Of a stretch of 6,669 bases of DNA, positions 1 through 6,147 are shown in pieces; position 1 is the stretch's first letter, and each line of letters opens with the position of its first letter. The translations under genes and the position numbers were made by a program. Location of the stretch: positions 1 to 6,669 of the forward strand of contig QHOQ01000205.1 in assembly GCA_003219355.1 (NCBI GenBank), read 5' to 3'. The notes under the pieces are model-generated. The model worked only from the letters and a program-made list of their open reading frames with translations. It searched no databases and had not been told where the DNA came from. The DNA comes from Verrucomicrobiota bacterium. Lineage in GTDB: Bacteria > Verrucomicrobiota > Verrucomicrobiia > Chthoniobacterales > UBA10450.

Positions 1-41
1 GACTTGTCATATTCGTTTTCGCAAACTTCGCACTTAGCCAT
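1..41 (-). CDS. Small zinc-ribbon-type hypothetical protein, N-terminus only
   Basis: Read on the minus strand, an ATG at 41 opens a frame that runs off the left edge and encodes MAKCEVCENEYDK followed by a probable serine. The CEVC pair (CxxC) within the first seven residues, followed by the N-E-Y-D-K pattern, resembles a family of short uncharacterised proteins of roughly 70-80 residues. From memory, these begin MAKCEVCGN.YDK and have more Cys/His pairs downstream, so zinc binding is likely but only half visible. The residue after the second cysteine is Glu where I recall Gly. There is no Shine-Dalgarno sequence upstream. The frame stays open upstream to a stop at 129-131 but has no ATG there, so 41 is the best start. 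The gene is co-directional with the PBP2 gene, 111 bp downstream of its stop. Its function is unknown. Confidence 0.6.
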   Translation of the reverse strand, partial: MAKCEVCENEYDK

Positions 42-131
42 ACTAACACTTTTTCGTGTGCGGAGGTCTTTTCGGCGGTGTCCGGGTAGTAGAGATCGCC
101 CAGCGAAGCAATATCGCCTAGCCCTCAGTTA

Positions 132-163
132 AGTCGGACAATGACAGCAAACCTAATCCGACT
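132..163. repeat. Short inverted repeat spanning the PBP2 stop codon
   Basis: AGTCGGA at 132-138 and TCCGACT at 157-163 are perfect 7-bp inverted arms with an 18-nt loop that contains the PBP2 stop codon (153-155). It could fold at the 3' end of the PBP2 transcript. No T-tract follows on the minus strand, so it is not a convincing intrinsic terminator and may be chance. Confidence 0.25.
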
Positions 164-2075
164 GATCTTCTTCCACCGGCTCAGCCCGACGAACTTCTGT
201 TTCTTCGGGAGCGCGACGTTTCCGAGTGCTGTTCGCTTGTTGTCCTCTATAAATCTCCTTAAAAATATCGGCGATCATTGGCGCAGCGGCGCTCCCTCCA
301 TGCACTTTGCTGTCCACGTCGCCCTCGTAGAGCGCAGCGAACGCGAATCGTGGTTGATCGGCTGGTAAGAATCCCGCGAACCACGCTGCCGTGCGCTCTT
401 TGTTCTTCGGTCCCCATTGCGCAGTGCCGGTTTTCCCAGCGACTTCAACGTTATCGAGGCTTGCTTGATGTGCGGTGCCCCCCGGCCCATTGACGACGTC
501 GATCACCCCCGTGTGCAATTGGTCCAGTGTCTCGGATGAGAGATCGAGCGTCTTTTTCGCACGGACGGAGTAGGCAGTAACAATTTTGTTATCGAATGTC
601 TGCACCTGTTGGACGAGACGCGTTTGATAAAATGTGCCGCCGTTCGCCACGATTCCCATGGCTTGCGCCATTTGCAGTGGGGTCACCTGCATGTCTCCTT
701 GACCTATCGATAAGTTTGCGACGTCGCCGTTCAGCAGTCTGCGGCCGTGCGTTGCCTTCATGTACTCATCGTTTGGCACGCGGCCTTCCGCCTCGCCACG
801 CAACGGAATGCCGCATTTCGCCCCAAACCCAAGCTTTAGTGCCCAATCAATGATTGCTTCGCCGCCGGTTTTGATTCCGGCCTGATAGAACCAGGTATCG
901 CACGATTCGGTGAGCGCCTGAACAAAATTCAGCGCGCCACGGTCGCCTTTTTTCCAGTTGTGAAAAGTGACATTGCCAATCTGGAGTGCCGGCACGCATT
1001 CGAATCGATCATCGGGCTGAACAGCGCCGCTCTCGAGTGCTGCAATACCTACCACGATTTTGAATGTCGATCCTGGCGGATAAGACGACCGAAATGCGCG
1101 CGGCAGGAGGGGAATATTTGGATCGTCCTGCAAGGATTTAAACTTTTCCGATGAGATCGACGGAATGAAAAGGTTCGGGTCGTAAGTTGGCCACGACGCC
1201 AGCGCGAGAATGTCTCCGTTGTTTGGATCGACAACCACAATCGCGCCGCGTTTGGCTTTTGCCTCCAGAGCTTGTTCCGCGAGTTCCTGGAGGTGAAGAT
1301 CAAGCGTGGTGACAACATTGTAACCGGGCACTGGCGGCGTAACCAATTTCTCGGAAGTCTTCCGGCCATCTTTATCGAACGTGAGTTTGTACTCGCCGTG
1401 CTTGCCAACGAGCATTTCGTTGAACGTTTGCTCAAGTCCCTCGCGTCCCTCGGTTTCGGGCCAAAGCGCTTCGTGATTATCAACGATGCCGTCAGGGTTG
1501 CGCCCGGTTTTTCCAGTATAACCGACGATCTGCCCGGCTATTCTGCCATTGGGATATGTGCGCACATAAACTGGCCGCGCAATCATTCCGGCTGGCAAAT
1601 TATCTTTGACCTCTTTGTACTCCGACTGACTCAGATTCTGCGAGATCTCAAAAGGCATAATCCCACGGTTGCGATAACTCCGCAGGATCGCTTCTTCTGA
1701 GATCCTGAGCGTGCGGCCGATTAACTTTTCCGCCTTGTCGATCTTTTCCCGGACGAAGCTGAGCGCCTGCGCGTTGGAAAAATCGAGCGGCGTGGGAAAA
1801 TTGATCGCGAGATTGTAACTGAGCCGATTTTGTGCGAGCGGCACGCCGTTCCGGTCCGTTATTTGCCCGCGCGGCGCCGGAACATCGAGAATGTACGTGC
1901 GCGCGAGTTTTTGCGTTTCGAATGTCGGGACAATGTTCTCTTCTTCCGCAGCCGGGCTTGCGCTTGAGCCGGCCGATGGCTGCAAGATCTGCGCAAAAAC
2001 GGCGAGCGGAGTGAAAAACAGAACTACGGCAAACCCCAGGTTGCGCAGATTTTCACAGATTTGGGCAAACATCAT
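153..2075 (-). CDS. mrdA: Penicillin-binding protein 2, peptidoglycan DD-transpeptidase
   Basis: This is a class B PBP, the monofunctional transpeptidase that cross-links peptidoglycan during side-wall elongation with the glycosyltransferase RodA. It is 640 aa, typical of PBP2. Residues about 13-29 form a single hydrophobic anchor or signal segment ending in VFAQ. The pedestal (dimerisation) domain begins near residue 66 with the APRGQITDRNG signature. The transpeptidase domain covers about 270-610. The SxxK motif is PGSTFK, with nucleophile Ser336 and Lys339. The second motif is SCD (391-393), the S-x-D form usual in PBP2. The third is KTGTAQ (548-553). The C-terminal 25 residues are a charged Arg/Glu tail with no domain. 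The tandem ATGs at 2070-2075 are the only ATG starts that keep the anchor, because upstream the frame runs without Met to the uvrC stop. These ATGs lie inside a dispersed-type repeat, and about ten N-terminal residues are translated repeat. rodA, a common partner, is not adjacent. The family call is very secure; the exact N-terminus is less so. Confidence 0.95.
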   Translation of the reverse strand: MMFAQICENLRNLGFAVVLFFTPLAVFAQILQPSAGSSASPAAEEENIVPTFETQKLARTYILDVPAPRGQITDRNGVPLAQNRLSYNLAINFPTPLDFSNAQALSFVREKIDKAEKLIGRTLRISEEAILRSYRNRGIMPFEISQNLSQSEYKEVKDNLPAGMIARPVYVRTYPNGRIAGQIVGYTGKTGRNPDGIVDNHEALWPETEGREGLEQTFNEMLVGKHGEYKLTFDKDGRKTSEKLVTPPVPGYNVVTTLDLHLQELAEQALEAKAKRGAIVVVDPNNGDILALASWPTYDPNLFIPSISSEKFKSLQDDPNIPLLPRAFRSSYPPGSTFKIVVGIAALESGAVQPDDRFECVPALQIGNVTFHNWKKGDRGALNFVQALTESCDTWFYQAGIKTGGEAIIDWALKLGFGAKCGIPLRGEAEGRVPNDEYMKATHGRRLLNGDVANLSIGQGDMQVTPLQMAQAMGIVANGGTFYQTRLVQQVQTFDNKIVTAYSVRAKKTLDLSSETLDQLHTGVIDVVNGPGGTAHQASLDNVEVAGKTGTAQWGPKNKERTAAWFAGFLPADQPRFAFAALYEGDVDSKVHGGSAAAPMIADIFKEIYRGQQANSTRKRRAPEETEVRRAEPVEEDQSD

Positions 2076-2109
2076 CTCAGCTAATCTGCGTTGATCTGCG
2101 AAATCTGCG
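2044..2109. repeat. Dispersed-type AATCTGCG inverted repeat over the PBP2 start
   Basis: The plus strand shows CGCAGATTTTCACAGAT at 2044-2060. Its near reverse complement ATCTGCGAAATCTGCG is at 2094-2109, with a further copy of the core AATCTGCG at 2083-2090. The arms pair over about 16 positions with one bulge and one mismatch around a 33-nt loop (2061-2093). The loop holds the two adjacent ATGs of the PBP2 gene. The element fills nearly all of the gap after the uvrC stop and runs about ten codons into PBP2. The same core, giving translated 'ENLRNL' or 'ADFADQRR' strings, is familiar to me as an intergenic repeat of Verrucomicrobiota and some Bacteroidetes. Its copy number in this genome cannot be seen here. 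Confidence 0.75.
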
Positions 2110-2114
2110 GTAAT

Positions 2115-3683
2115 TCAATGTCGCTGCAAGAAGCGATGCACTTCTTCAGCCAGCTTGGGACCAATCCCTTCCGTGGACGCAATTTCGTCGACCGTCGCTT
2201 TGCGCAGACGATTCACGGAACCAAACTTTCGTAAGAGCAGATTCTTCCGGTTCTGACTCACGCCTGGGCAATCATCAAGAATGCTTTCGCCGATGCGCTT
2301 TTTCATGAGCAGTTGATGATAGGCGTTAGCGAAGCGATGCGCTTCATCGCGAATGCGCTGGAGCAAGCGCAACGCACCGGAATCGAGTGGCAATTGCAGG
2401 GGCAGCGCCCGGCCTGGGCGATAAATCTCCTCGTGTTCCTTCGCCAGTCCGATAATCGGAAGATCATGCAGCCCGAGCCGTTGCAGCTCGCGGCACGCCG
2501 CAGAGAGTTGCCCCTTGCCGCCATCGACAATGATCAAGTCGGGCAGGCGAACGTACGATTGCGGATTGCGGATTGCGGATTGCGGATTACTCAGGCGTTC
2601 CGCAATTTCGAATGCATTCTCTTGTGAATATTCCGCCGGATCCGGATATGCCTCGCGAGCTTCAAGAAGGACCCGCGAATATCTTCGCCTAACGACTTCG
2701 GCCATGCTGGCGAAATCATCCTGTCCTTCAACGGTTCGGACCCGATATCGTCGATAATTATCTTTGTCCGGTACCCCATTCCGGAAACAAACCATCGACG
2801 CTACGACATGCGTTGTGGAAATGTTCGAGATATCAAAGCATTCCATCACGTGCGGCGGGCGCGGAAGTTGCAGGGCATCGGCCAGCGCCTGGACGTCTCC
2901 CATTGGATCGATTGTGCTCGGCAAACTGCCGCGGGTAAAACGGCGCGTCGGCTTTGTCGTGTTGCGCAAATCTTCAACCATGTTGCGAAGCTCGGCCGCT
3001 TTTTCGAAATCCATTTTCGCCGCCGCCTTACGCATCTCCTCTTCGAGCGCGGCGATCATCTCGCGCGAGTGCCCCTCGAGAAACTCACAAGCCTGTGCGA
3101 CACGCTCGCGATATTGCTCGGCGCTAATTTCGCTCAAACGCATCGGCACCTGATAGGTTGACGATTTCAATTCCCGCTCCGTCGGCGAACCGCGTCCGAA
3201 CGTGAGAACGCCAAATTTCTTGCGCATAAAGTTCAGCGTCTGCCGGAGCGCACCGGCATGCGCATACGGTCCGAAGTAGCGGGCACCATCGTCCTTTTTA
3301 AATCGCGCCAGCCGGAAACGCGGCCATTCCTCGGAGGTGTCGATCTTTACCAGAAGGAAGCGTTTGTCGTCGCGAAAAGAGACGTTGTAACGTGGCCGGT
3401 ATTCCTTGATCAGCTTGCCTTCGAGCAAGAGCGATTCCGCCTCGCTGCGCACGGTGTGCGTCTCGAAATCCCAAACGGCATCGAGCATGGCACGGGTCTT
3501 CAGGTCGGCCTGCGCCACTTTCGATGGCAGAAAATAGGAGCTCACGCGTTTGCGCAGGTCCCGCGCTTTGCCGACATAAATAACCCGATTAAAGCGATCG
3601 CGCATCAAGTAGACACCGGGTTTATGCGGCACTTCGTGCACTCTTTTTTGCAGATCCGGTTTCTCTTTCGTCAAGGATGCCAT
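2115..3683 (-). CDS. uvrC: UvrABC system protein C, dual-incision excision nuclease
   Basis: UvrC joins the UvrB-DNA complex and cuts the damaged strand on both sides of a lesion in nucleotide excision repair. From the ATG at 3683 it is 522 aa, shorter than the roughly 610 aa of E. coli. The N-terminal GIY-YIG domain (about 20-95) has GVY at 23-25, Tyr36 of YVG, Arg46 and Glu88, the expected 3'-incision residues. The UVR helix pair that binds UvrB lies at about 206-241. The RNase H-like 5'-incision domain has Asp284 (CFDIS), Asp387 (VDGGKGQ) and His449 (DEAHRFA), so its catalytic triad is complete. A helix-hairpin-helix pair fills about 470-520. Two oddities stand out. The segment at 158-190 lacks all the cysteines usual in UvrC. 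A linker of about 40 residues at 338-379, partly encoded by a heptanucleotide repeat, precedes the Asp387 motif. An in-frame TTG at 3722 would add 13 residues; ATG is preferred because family members begin close to the GIY-YIG domain. The gene ends 39 bp before PBP2 in the same frame. Confidence 0.95.
   Translation of the reverse strand: MASLTKEKPDLQKRVHEVPHKPGVYLMRDRFNRVIYVGKARDLRKRVSSYFLPSKVAQADLKTRAMLDAVWDFETHTVRSEAESLLLEGKLIKEYRPRYNVSFRDDKRFLLVKIDTSEEWPRFRLARFKKDDGARYFGPYAHAGALRQTLNFMRKKFGVLTFGRGSPTERELKSSTYQVPMRLSEISAEQYRERVAQACEFLEGHSREMIAALEEEMRKAAAKMDFEKAAELRNMVEDLRNTTKPTRRFTRGSLPSTIDPMGDVQALADALQLPRPPHVMECFDISNISTTHVVASMVCFRNGVPDKDNYRRYRVRTVEGQDDFASMAEVVRRRYSRVLLEAREAYPDPAEYSQENAFEIAERLSNPQSAIRNPQSYVRLPDLIIVDGGKGQLSAACRELQRLGLHDLPIIGLAKEHEEIYRPGRALPLQLPLDSGALRLLQRIRDEAHRFANAYHQLLMKKRIGESILDDCPGVSQNRKNLLLRKFGSVNRLRKATVDEIASTEGIGPKLAEEVHRFLQRH
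2556..2588. repeat. Heptanucleotide (GCGGATT) tandem repeat inside uvrC
   Basis: Four perfect consecutive copies of GCGGATT occupy 2561-2588, preceded by a partial copy (CGATT, 2556-2560). On the uvrC strand they read as AATCCGC units. Because 7 is not divisible by 3, the protein period is seven residues per three units, giving NPQSAIRNPQS. The tract lies in frame immediately before the conserved LPDLIIVDGGKGQ block. The same heptamer is known to me as an intergenic simple repeat in Verrucomicrobiota and Planctomycetes. Confidence 0.9.
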
Positions 3684-3728
3684 TGTTGGGCGCCAATCTA
3701 CGCTTGACGGCAGGATCGACAATCAGCA

Positions 3729-3849
3729 GGTGGATCGAGTAGTCCCTTGTCCGCCAGTCGGACGGACTCGTCCCGCGGCGAGCTCGATGTTAGAACATGG
3801 CGGCAAAGCCGCATTTACTTAGCATCGCTTCGCGAAGGGCCGATCCACC
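3729..3849. repeat. MITE- or REP-like intergenic element with 9-bp terminal inverted repeats
   Basis: GGTGGATCG at 3729-3737 and its exact reverse complement CGATCCACC at 3841-3849 bracket 121 bp between uvrC and the protease gene. After a 4-6 nt offset the similarity continues inward (CCCTTGTCCG against CCCTTCGCG). Inside are a hairpin at 3736-3770, a GCGGC-AAA-GCCGC hairpin at 3800-3812 and the palindrome CTTCGCGAAG at 3828-3837. I see no open frame of substance and no clear target-site duplication. It could be a non-autonomous mobile repeat, or a structured 5' leader or terminator region between the two minus-strand genes. It lies upstream of both possible uvrC starts. Confidence 0.45.
3736..3770. 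other. Stem-loop within the protease-uvrC gap
   Basis: GTCCG (3749-3753) and CGGAC (3759-3763) form a perfect stem with a 5-nt loop. Outer arms CGAGT (3736-3740) and ACTCG (3766-3770) can close it with an asymmetric internal loop; AGTCC (3741-3745) with GGACT (3764-3768) is an alternative. No T-run follows on the minus strand, so it is more likely part of the surrounding element than an intrinsic terminator. Confidence 0.35.
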
Positions 3850-3851
3850 TT

Positions 3852-4934
3852 TTACGAAACCCGGCGACGCGGCAATGCCGACTGCACCATCATCAGTTCG
3901 CTTACGTTTTCCGGCGTCAACAAACCGACTAATCGCTTCATGCTGTCGAGTACGGGCACCGCTGGACAATTGCATTCCTGCATGATCCGGAATGCTTCTT
4001 CAAAACGTGTACCAGTCGTAACGGTGGGAATGTCGCGCCTCATCACGTCGCTAACGCGAAGCTGCGGATCGTCTTTGCGCAGAGCCGCAATCAGATCGTG
4101 GCGGGTGAGCACACCCGCCACGTTTCCCGTTTCATTAACGACCGGAAAATCGTGCTGAGAGGTCGCAAGAAGAGCGTCCACCGCTTCTTGCAGGGTTGCG
4201 TTTTCCGGAAGCGTGTGGAATTCGCGTACCATCGCGCTCGAGACCGGAAACCGGCGCGAGACATCTTTCATCTGCGCGAGTGCCGCCTCCTGGGTCGCTC
4301 CGATGTAAACGAAAAGTGCGATGAAGATCAGGAATGGATTCCAAATCAGCCCGATGAACCCGAAGACGAATGCAAATCCCTGGCCGATGTTGGCCGCGAC
4401 CTGCGTCGCGCGCGCATAACTCAGTCGGGTTGCGAGGAGCGCGCGCAAAACGCGCCCGCCGTCCATTGGAAACGCGGGCAGCAAATTGAAGAGGAGGAGC
4501 AGGATGTTGATGGTGAGCAACTGGGCAACAAGACCGCCCCCTTCGATCGTTGAGGGATTAAGCAACGCCTGCGACCCGCCAGCCACAAACAAGCCAAGCG
4601 CGATCACCACGTTCACCATCGGCCCAGCCAAGGCGATCACCAATTCCTGCATTGGCTTCTCCGGCATCCGTTCCAATCGCGCGACCCCACCGATTGGAAG
4701 CAACGTGATGTCCGGGGTGTTGATCCCAAAAGCTTTCGCCGCGAAGGCATGTCCAAATTCGTGCAGGACCACGCACACGAAGAGAAGCAGAATGAAAACG
4801 ACCCGCGCAGCCGCGGCGGCCGAACCACCCTCTGCGTAGTACCCAAAAGCAAGCCAGCCGATCAGCAGCAAGAAGGTGACGTGAATCCGCAATTGAATTC
4901 CGGCAACGCGAAAGATTGGGAGAGACCAGCCCAT
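3852..4934 (-). CDS. Site-2 protease family (M50) membrane metalloprotease with paired CBS domains
   Basis: This is an intramembrane zinc protease of the SpoIVFB/Rip3-like branch, which cleaves membrane-anchored substrates such as anti-sigma factors or signalling proteins within the bilayer. Its substrate here is unknown. From the ATG at 4934 it is 360 aa. Hydrophobic segments lie at about 17-33, 42-65, 95-120, 135-155 and 182-214. The zinc site is HEFGH (His58, Glu59, His62) at the end of the second segment. The third ligand, Asp158, is in the N-x-x-P-x-x-P-x-D-G-G motif beginning at Asn150. Two CBS domains follow at about 232-285 and 295-348; such pairs often sense adenine nucleotides, which suggests control by energy state. 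No PDZ domain is present. The frame stays open upstream to 5423, but that part runs antisense through the oxidoreductase gene, is Ser/Arg-rich and has no recognisable fold, so it is rejected. There is no Shine-Dalgarno sequence before the ATG. No sigma or anti-sigma gene is nearby. Confidence 0.93.
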   Translation of the reverse strand: MGWSLPIFRVAGIQLRIHVTFLLLIGWLAFGYYAEGGSAAAAARVVFILLLFVCVVLHEFGHAFAAKAFGINTPDITLLPIGGVARLERMPEKPMQELVIALAGPMVNVVIALGLFVAGGSQALLNPSTIEGGGLVAQLLTINILLLLFNLLPAFPMDGGRVLRALLATRLSYARATQVAANIGQGFAFVFGFIGLIWNPFLIFIALFVYIGATQEAALAQMKDVSRRFPVSSAMVREFHTLPENATLQEAVDALLATSQHDFPVVNETGNVAGVLTRHDLIAALRKDDPQLRVSDVMRRDIPTVTTGTRFEEAFRIMQECNCPAVPVLDSMKRLVGLLTPENVSELMMVQSALPRRRVS

Positions 4935-5067
4935 TAGCTTGTGTTCACAGTTATTCCTGAATCGGATGCCATATGCGCCAGCCGCGTAGACCCCGGCAAG
5001 ATAAACGCGATTTATGAGCGCCGAAATGACTTTATGCGGGTTGCATTTCTTCGAGACTGAAGCAGAA
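4935..5067. promoter_or_regulatory. Divergent intergenic region between protease and oxidoreductase genes
   Basis: These 133 bp separate two divergently transcribed genes, so promoters in both directions are expected here by position. I find no convincing -35/-10 pair. The best protease-direction candidate is TTGCCG followed 18 nt later by CATATG on the minus strand, which is a poor match. A small palindrome TGTG-TT-CACA lies at 4940-4949, just upstream of the protease start, and could be an operator or chance. If the oxidoreductase starts at 5014 the region shrinks to 79 bp. Confidence 0.3.
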
Positions 5068-6147
5068 ATGGAGACATTTGACGTGGCAATCGTCGGTGGT
5101 GGTCCAGCTGGATCAAGCTGTGCGGCGTTTTGCGCTCTCGCGGGGTTGCGAACGCTCGTTCTTGAGCGCGAAAAATTTCCACGCGAAAAAGTTTGCGGCG
5201 ATTGCCTGAATCCGTCCTGCTGGCCCGTACTTGATCGCCTCAACCTCGCGCAGCAGGTCCGTATTCTCCCGCATGCGAAACTGGATTTTGTCGAGTTTAT
5301 CGCGGTCGGCGGTCGAAAAGTGGTTATCGATCTTCCGCCTGGCGATGAGTGCGAGTTCGCCGTCAAACGTAGCGTTTTCGACGATCGCTTGCTAAGGCGT
5401 GCTAGCGAGCTCGGTGCCGACATTTATGAAGAGACAACGGTCACGGCGTTGACTAACAGTCACGGTTGGAAGATTGAAACGGCGAGGGGAGAACGCTTTG
5501 TCACGCGAACGCTGGTAGGGGCCGATGGCCGCAACTCGACTGTTGCGCGCCTCTGCAACTTATTGCCGCGACCCGAACGCGAGCGCATTGCGTTGCAATC
5601 GCATTTGCCGCTGCCGGCCAACTTTGGCAATTCGGCGGTGCTGCAATTTCTTCCGAACGGTTATTCAGGCCTGGCGCCGGTGAATGGCCAAGAACTAAAC
5701 GTTTGCCTTGTCGCAAAGCCGCGCGAGATGGAGGCACTCAAAAAGTGGGCAACAAAACGATTTGGCGTTTCGCCGAACCACGCCTGGCGAACGATCACAC
5801 CGCTTACTCGAGACGCGCTTTCGCCGGCGCACAAAAATTTGTTGTTTATAGGCGATGCCGCCCGCGTAGTGGAGCCGTTTACAGGGGAAGGAATCTATTA
5901 TGCTCTTCGCTCCGGCGAACTGGCGGCGCAGGCAATCATCAAGATAATTCGAGGCGAAGATCGACAATCAACTTTGCGGGAATTCGCTCGCACCTGCGCA
6001 GAAATGTATCGTGGTCGATTGTGGATTAATCGTCTGGCACGCGCTTCTGTCTTGTCGCCGCGACTCGGATCATTCTTTGTTCATGCGGCACGAATTGATC
6101 CCTCGATCTTGCGATTGTTGACCGCGAAAATTGTCAGACCGAATTGA
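5068..6147 (+). CDS. FAD-dependent oxidoreductase, geranylgeranyl-reductase family
   Basis: This is a flavoprotein of the p-hydroxybenzoate-hydroxylase fold. The subgroup includes geranylgeranyl/digeranylgeranyl reductases, menaquinone-chain reductases and the oxidoreductases found beside polyketide synthases. These typically reduce isoprenoid double bonds or oxidise polyketide products; the substrate here is not determinable. From the ATG at 5068 it is 359 aa. The dinucleotide fold at the N-terminus has GGGPAG (10-15) and the ribose-binding Glu33. The family signature FPREKVCGD covers about 37-45, with extra cysteines at 46 and 51. The second FAD motif is GADGRNS (151-157). The third is [14 protein letters not shown] (262-275). 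An upstream in-frame ATG at 5014 would add 18 residues. The later start is preferred because the first beta-strand of the fold normally begins within a few residues of the N-terminus. There is no isoprenoid or polyketide gene nearby. The 3' end overlaps convergent folD by 14 bp. Confidence 0.9.
   Translation: METFDVAIVGGGPAGSSCAAFCALAGLRTLVLEREKFPREKVCGDCLNPSCWPVLDRLNLAQQVRILPHAKLDFVEFIAVGGRKVVIDLPPGDECEFAVKRSVFDDRLLRRASELGADIYEETTVTALTNSHGWKIETARGERFVTRTLVGADGRNSTVARLCNLLPRPERERIALQSHLPLPANFGNSAVLQFLPNGYSGLAPVNGQELNVCLVAKPREMEALKKWATKRFGVSPNHAWRTITPLTRDALSPAHKNLLFIGDAARVVEPFTGEGIYYALRSGELAAQAIIKIIRGEDRQSTLREFARTCAEMYRGRLWINRLARASVLSPRLGSFFVHAARIDPSILRLLTAKIVRPN

Noticed and set aside
2075..2117. 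Readthrough fusion of UvrC and PBP2, since the frames match and are separated by one TGA
   Set aside because: UvrC ends normally after its helix-hairpin-helix domain and PBP2 has its own start and anchor. No recoding signal is visible, and the shared frame has a one-in-three chance.
2313..2627. 104-residue plus-strand frame antisense to uvrC
   Set aside because: It is a shadow of the uvrC coding strand. Its end includes the translated heptamer repeat (LRIADCGLRI), and it has no domain or initiation signal of its own.
3684..3722. TTG start at 3722 for uvrC
   Set aside because: It adds 13 residues with no family similarity and has no Shine-Dalgarno sequence. The ATG at 3683 is close to the GIY-YIG domain, as in other UvrC proteins. 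It is not excluded.
3736..3790. Possible hammerhead-like ribozyme core in the protease-uvrC gap (GGGACGAGTCC on the minus strand)
   Set aside because: The core would need CUGANGA and a following GAAA. The sequence has GGGACGA and no suitable GAAA, so the conserved catalytic bases are missing.
4940..4949. TGTGTTCACA as a CRP-type operator
   Set aside because: The half-site spacing is 2 nt instead of the 6 nt of the CRP consensus, and a palindrome of this length is expected by chance. Kept only as a note on the intergenic region.
4935..5423. 163-residue N-terminal extension of the site-2 protease frame up to 5423
   Set aside because: Most of it is antisense to the oxidoreductase gene, is Ser/Arg-rich and low in complexity, and has no recognisable domain. 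The ATG at 4934 places the first membrane segment at the expected position.
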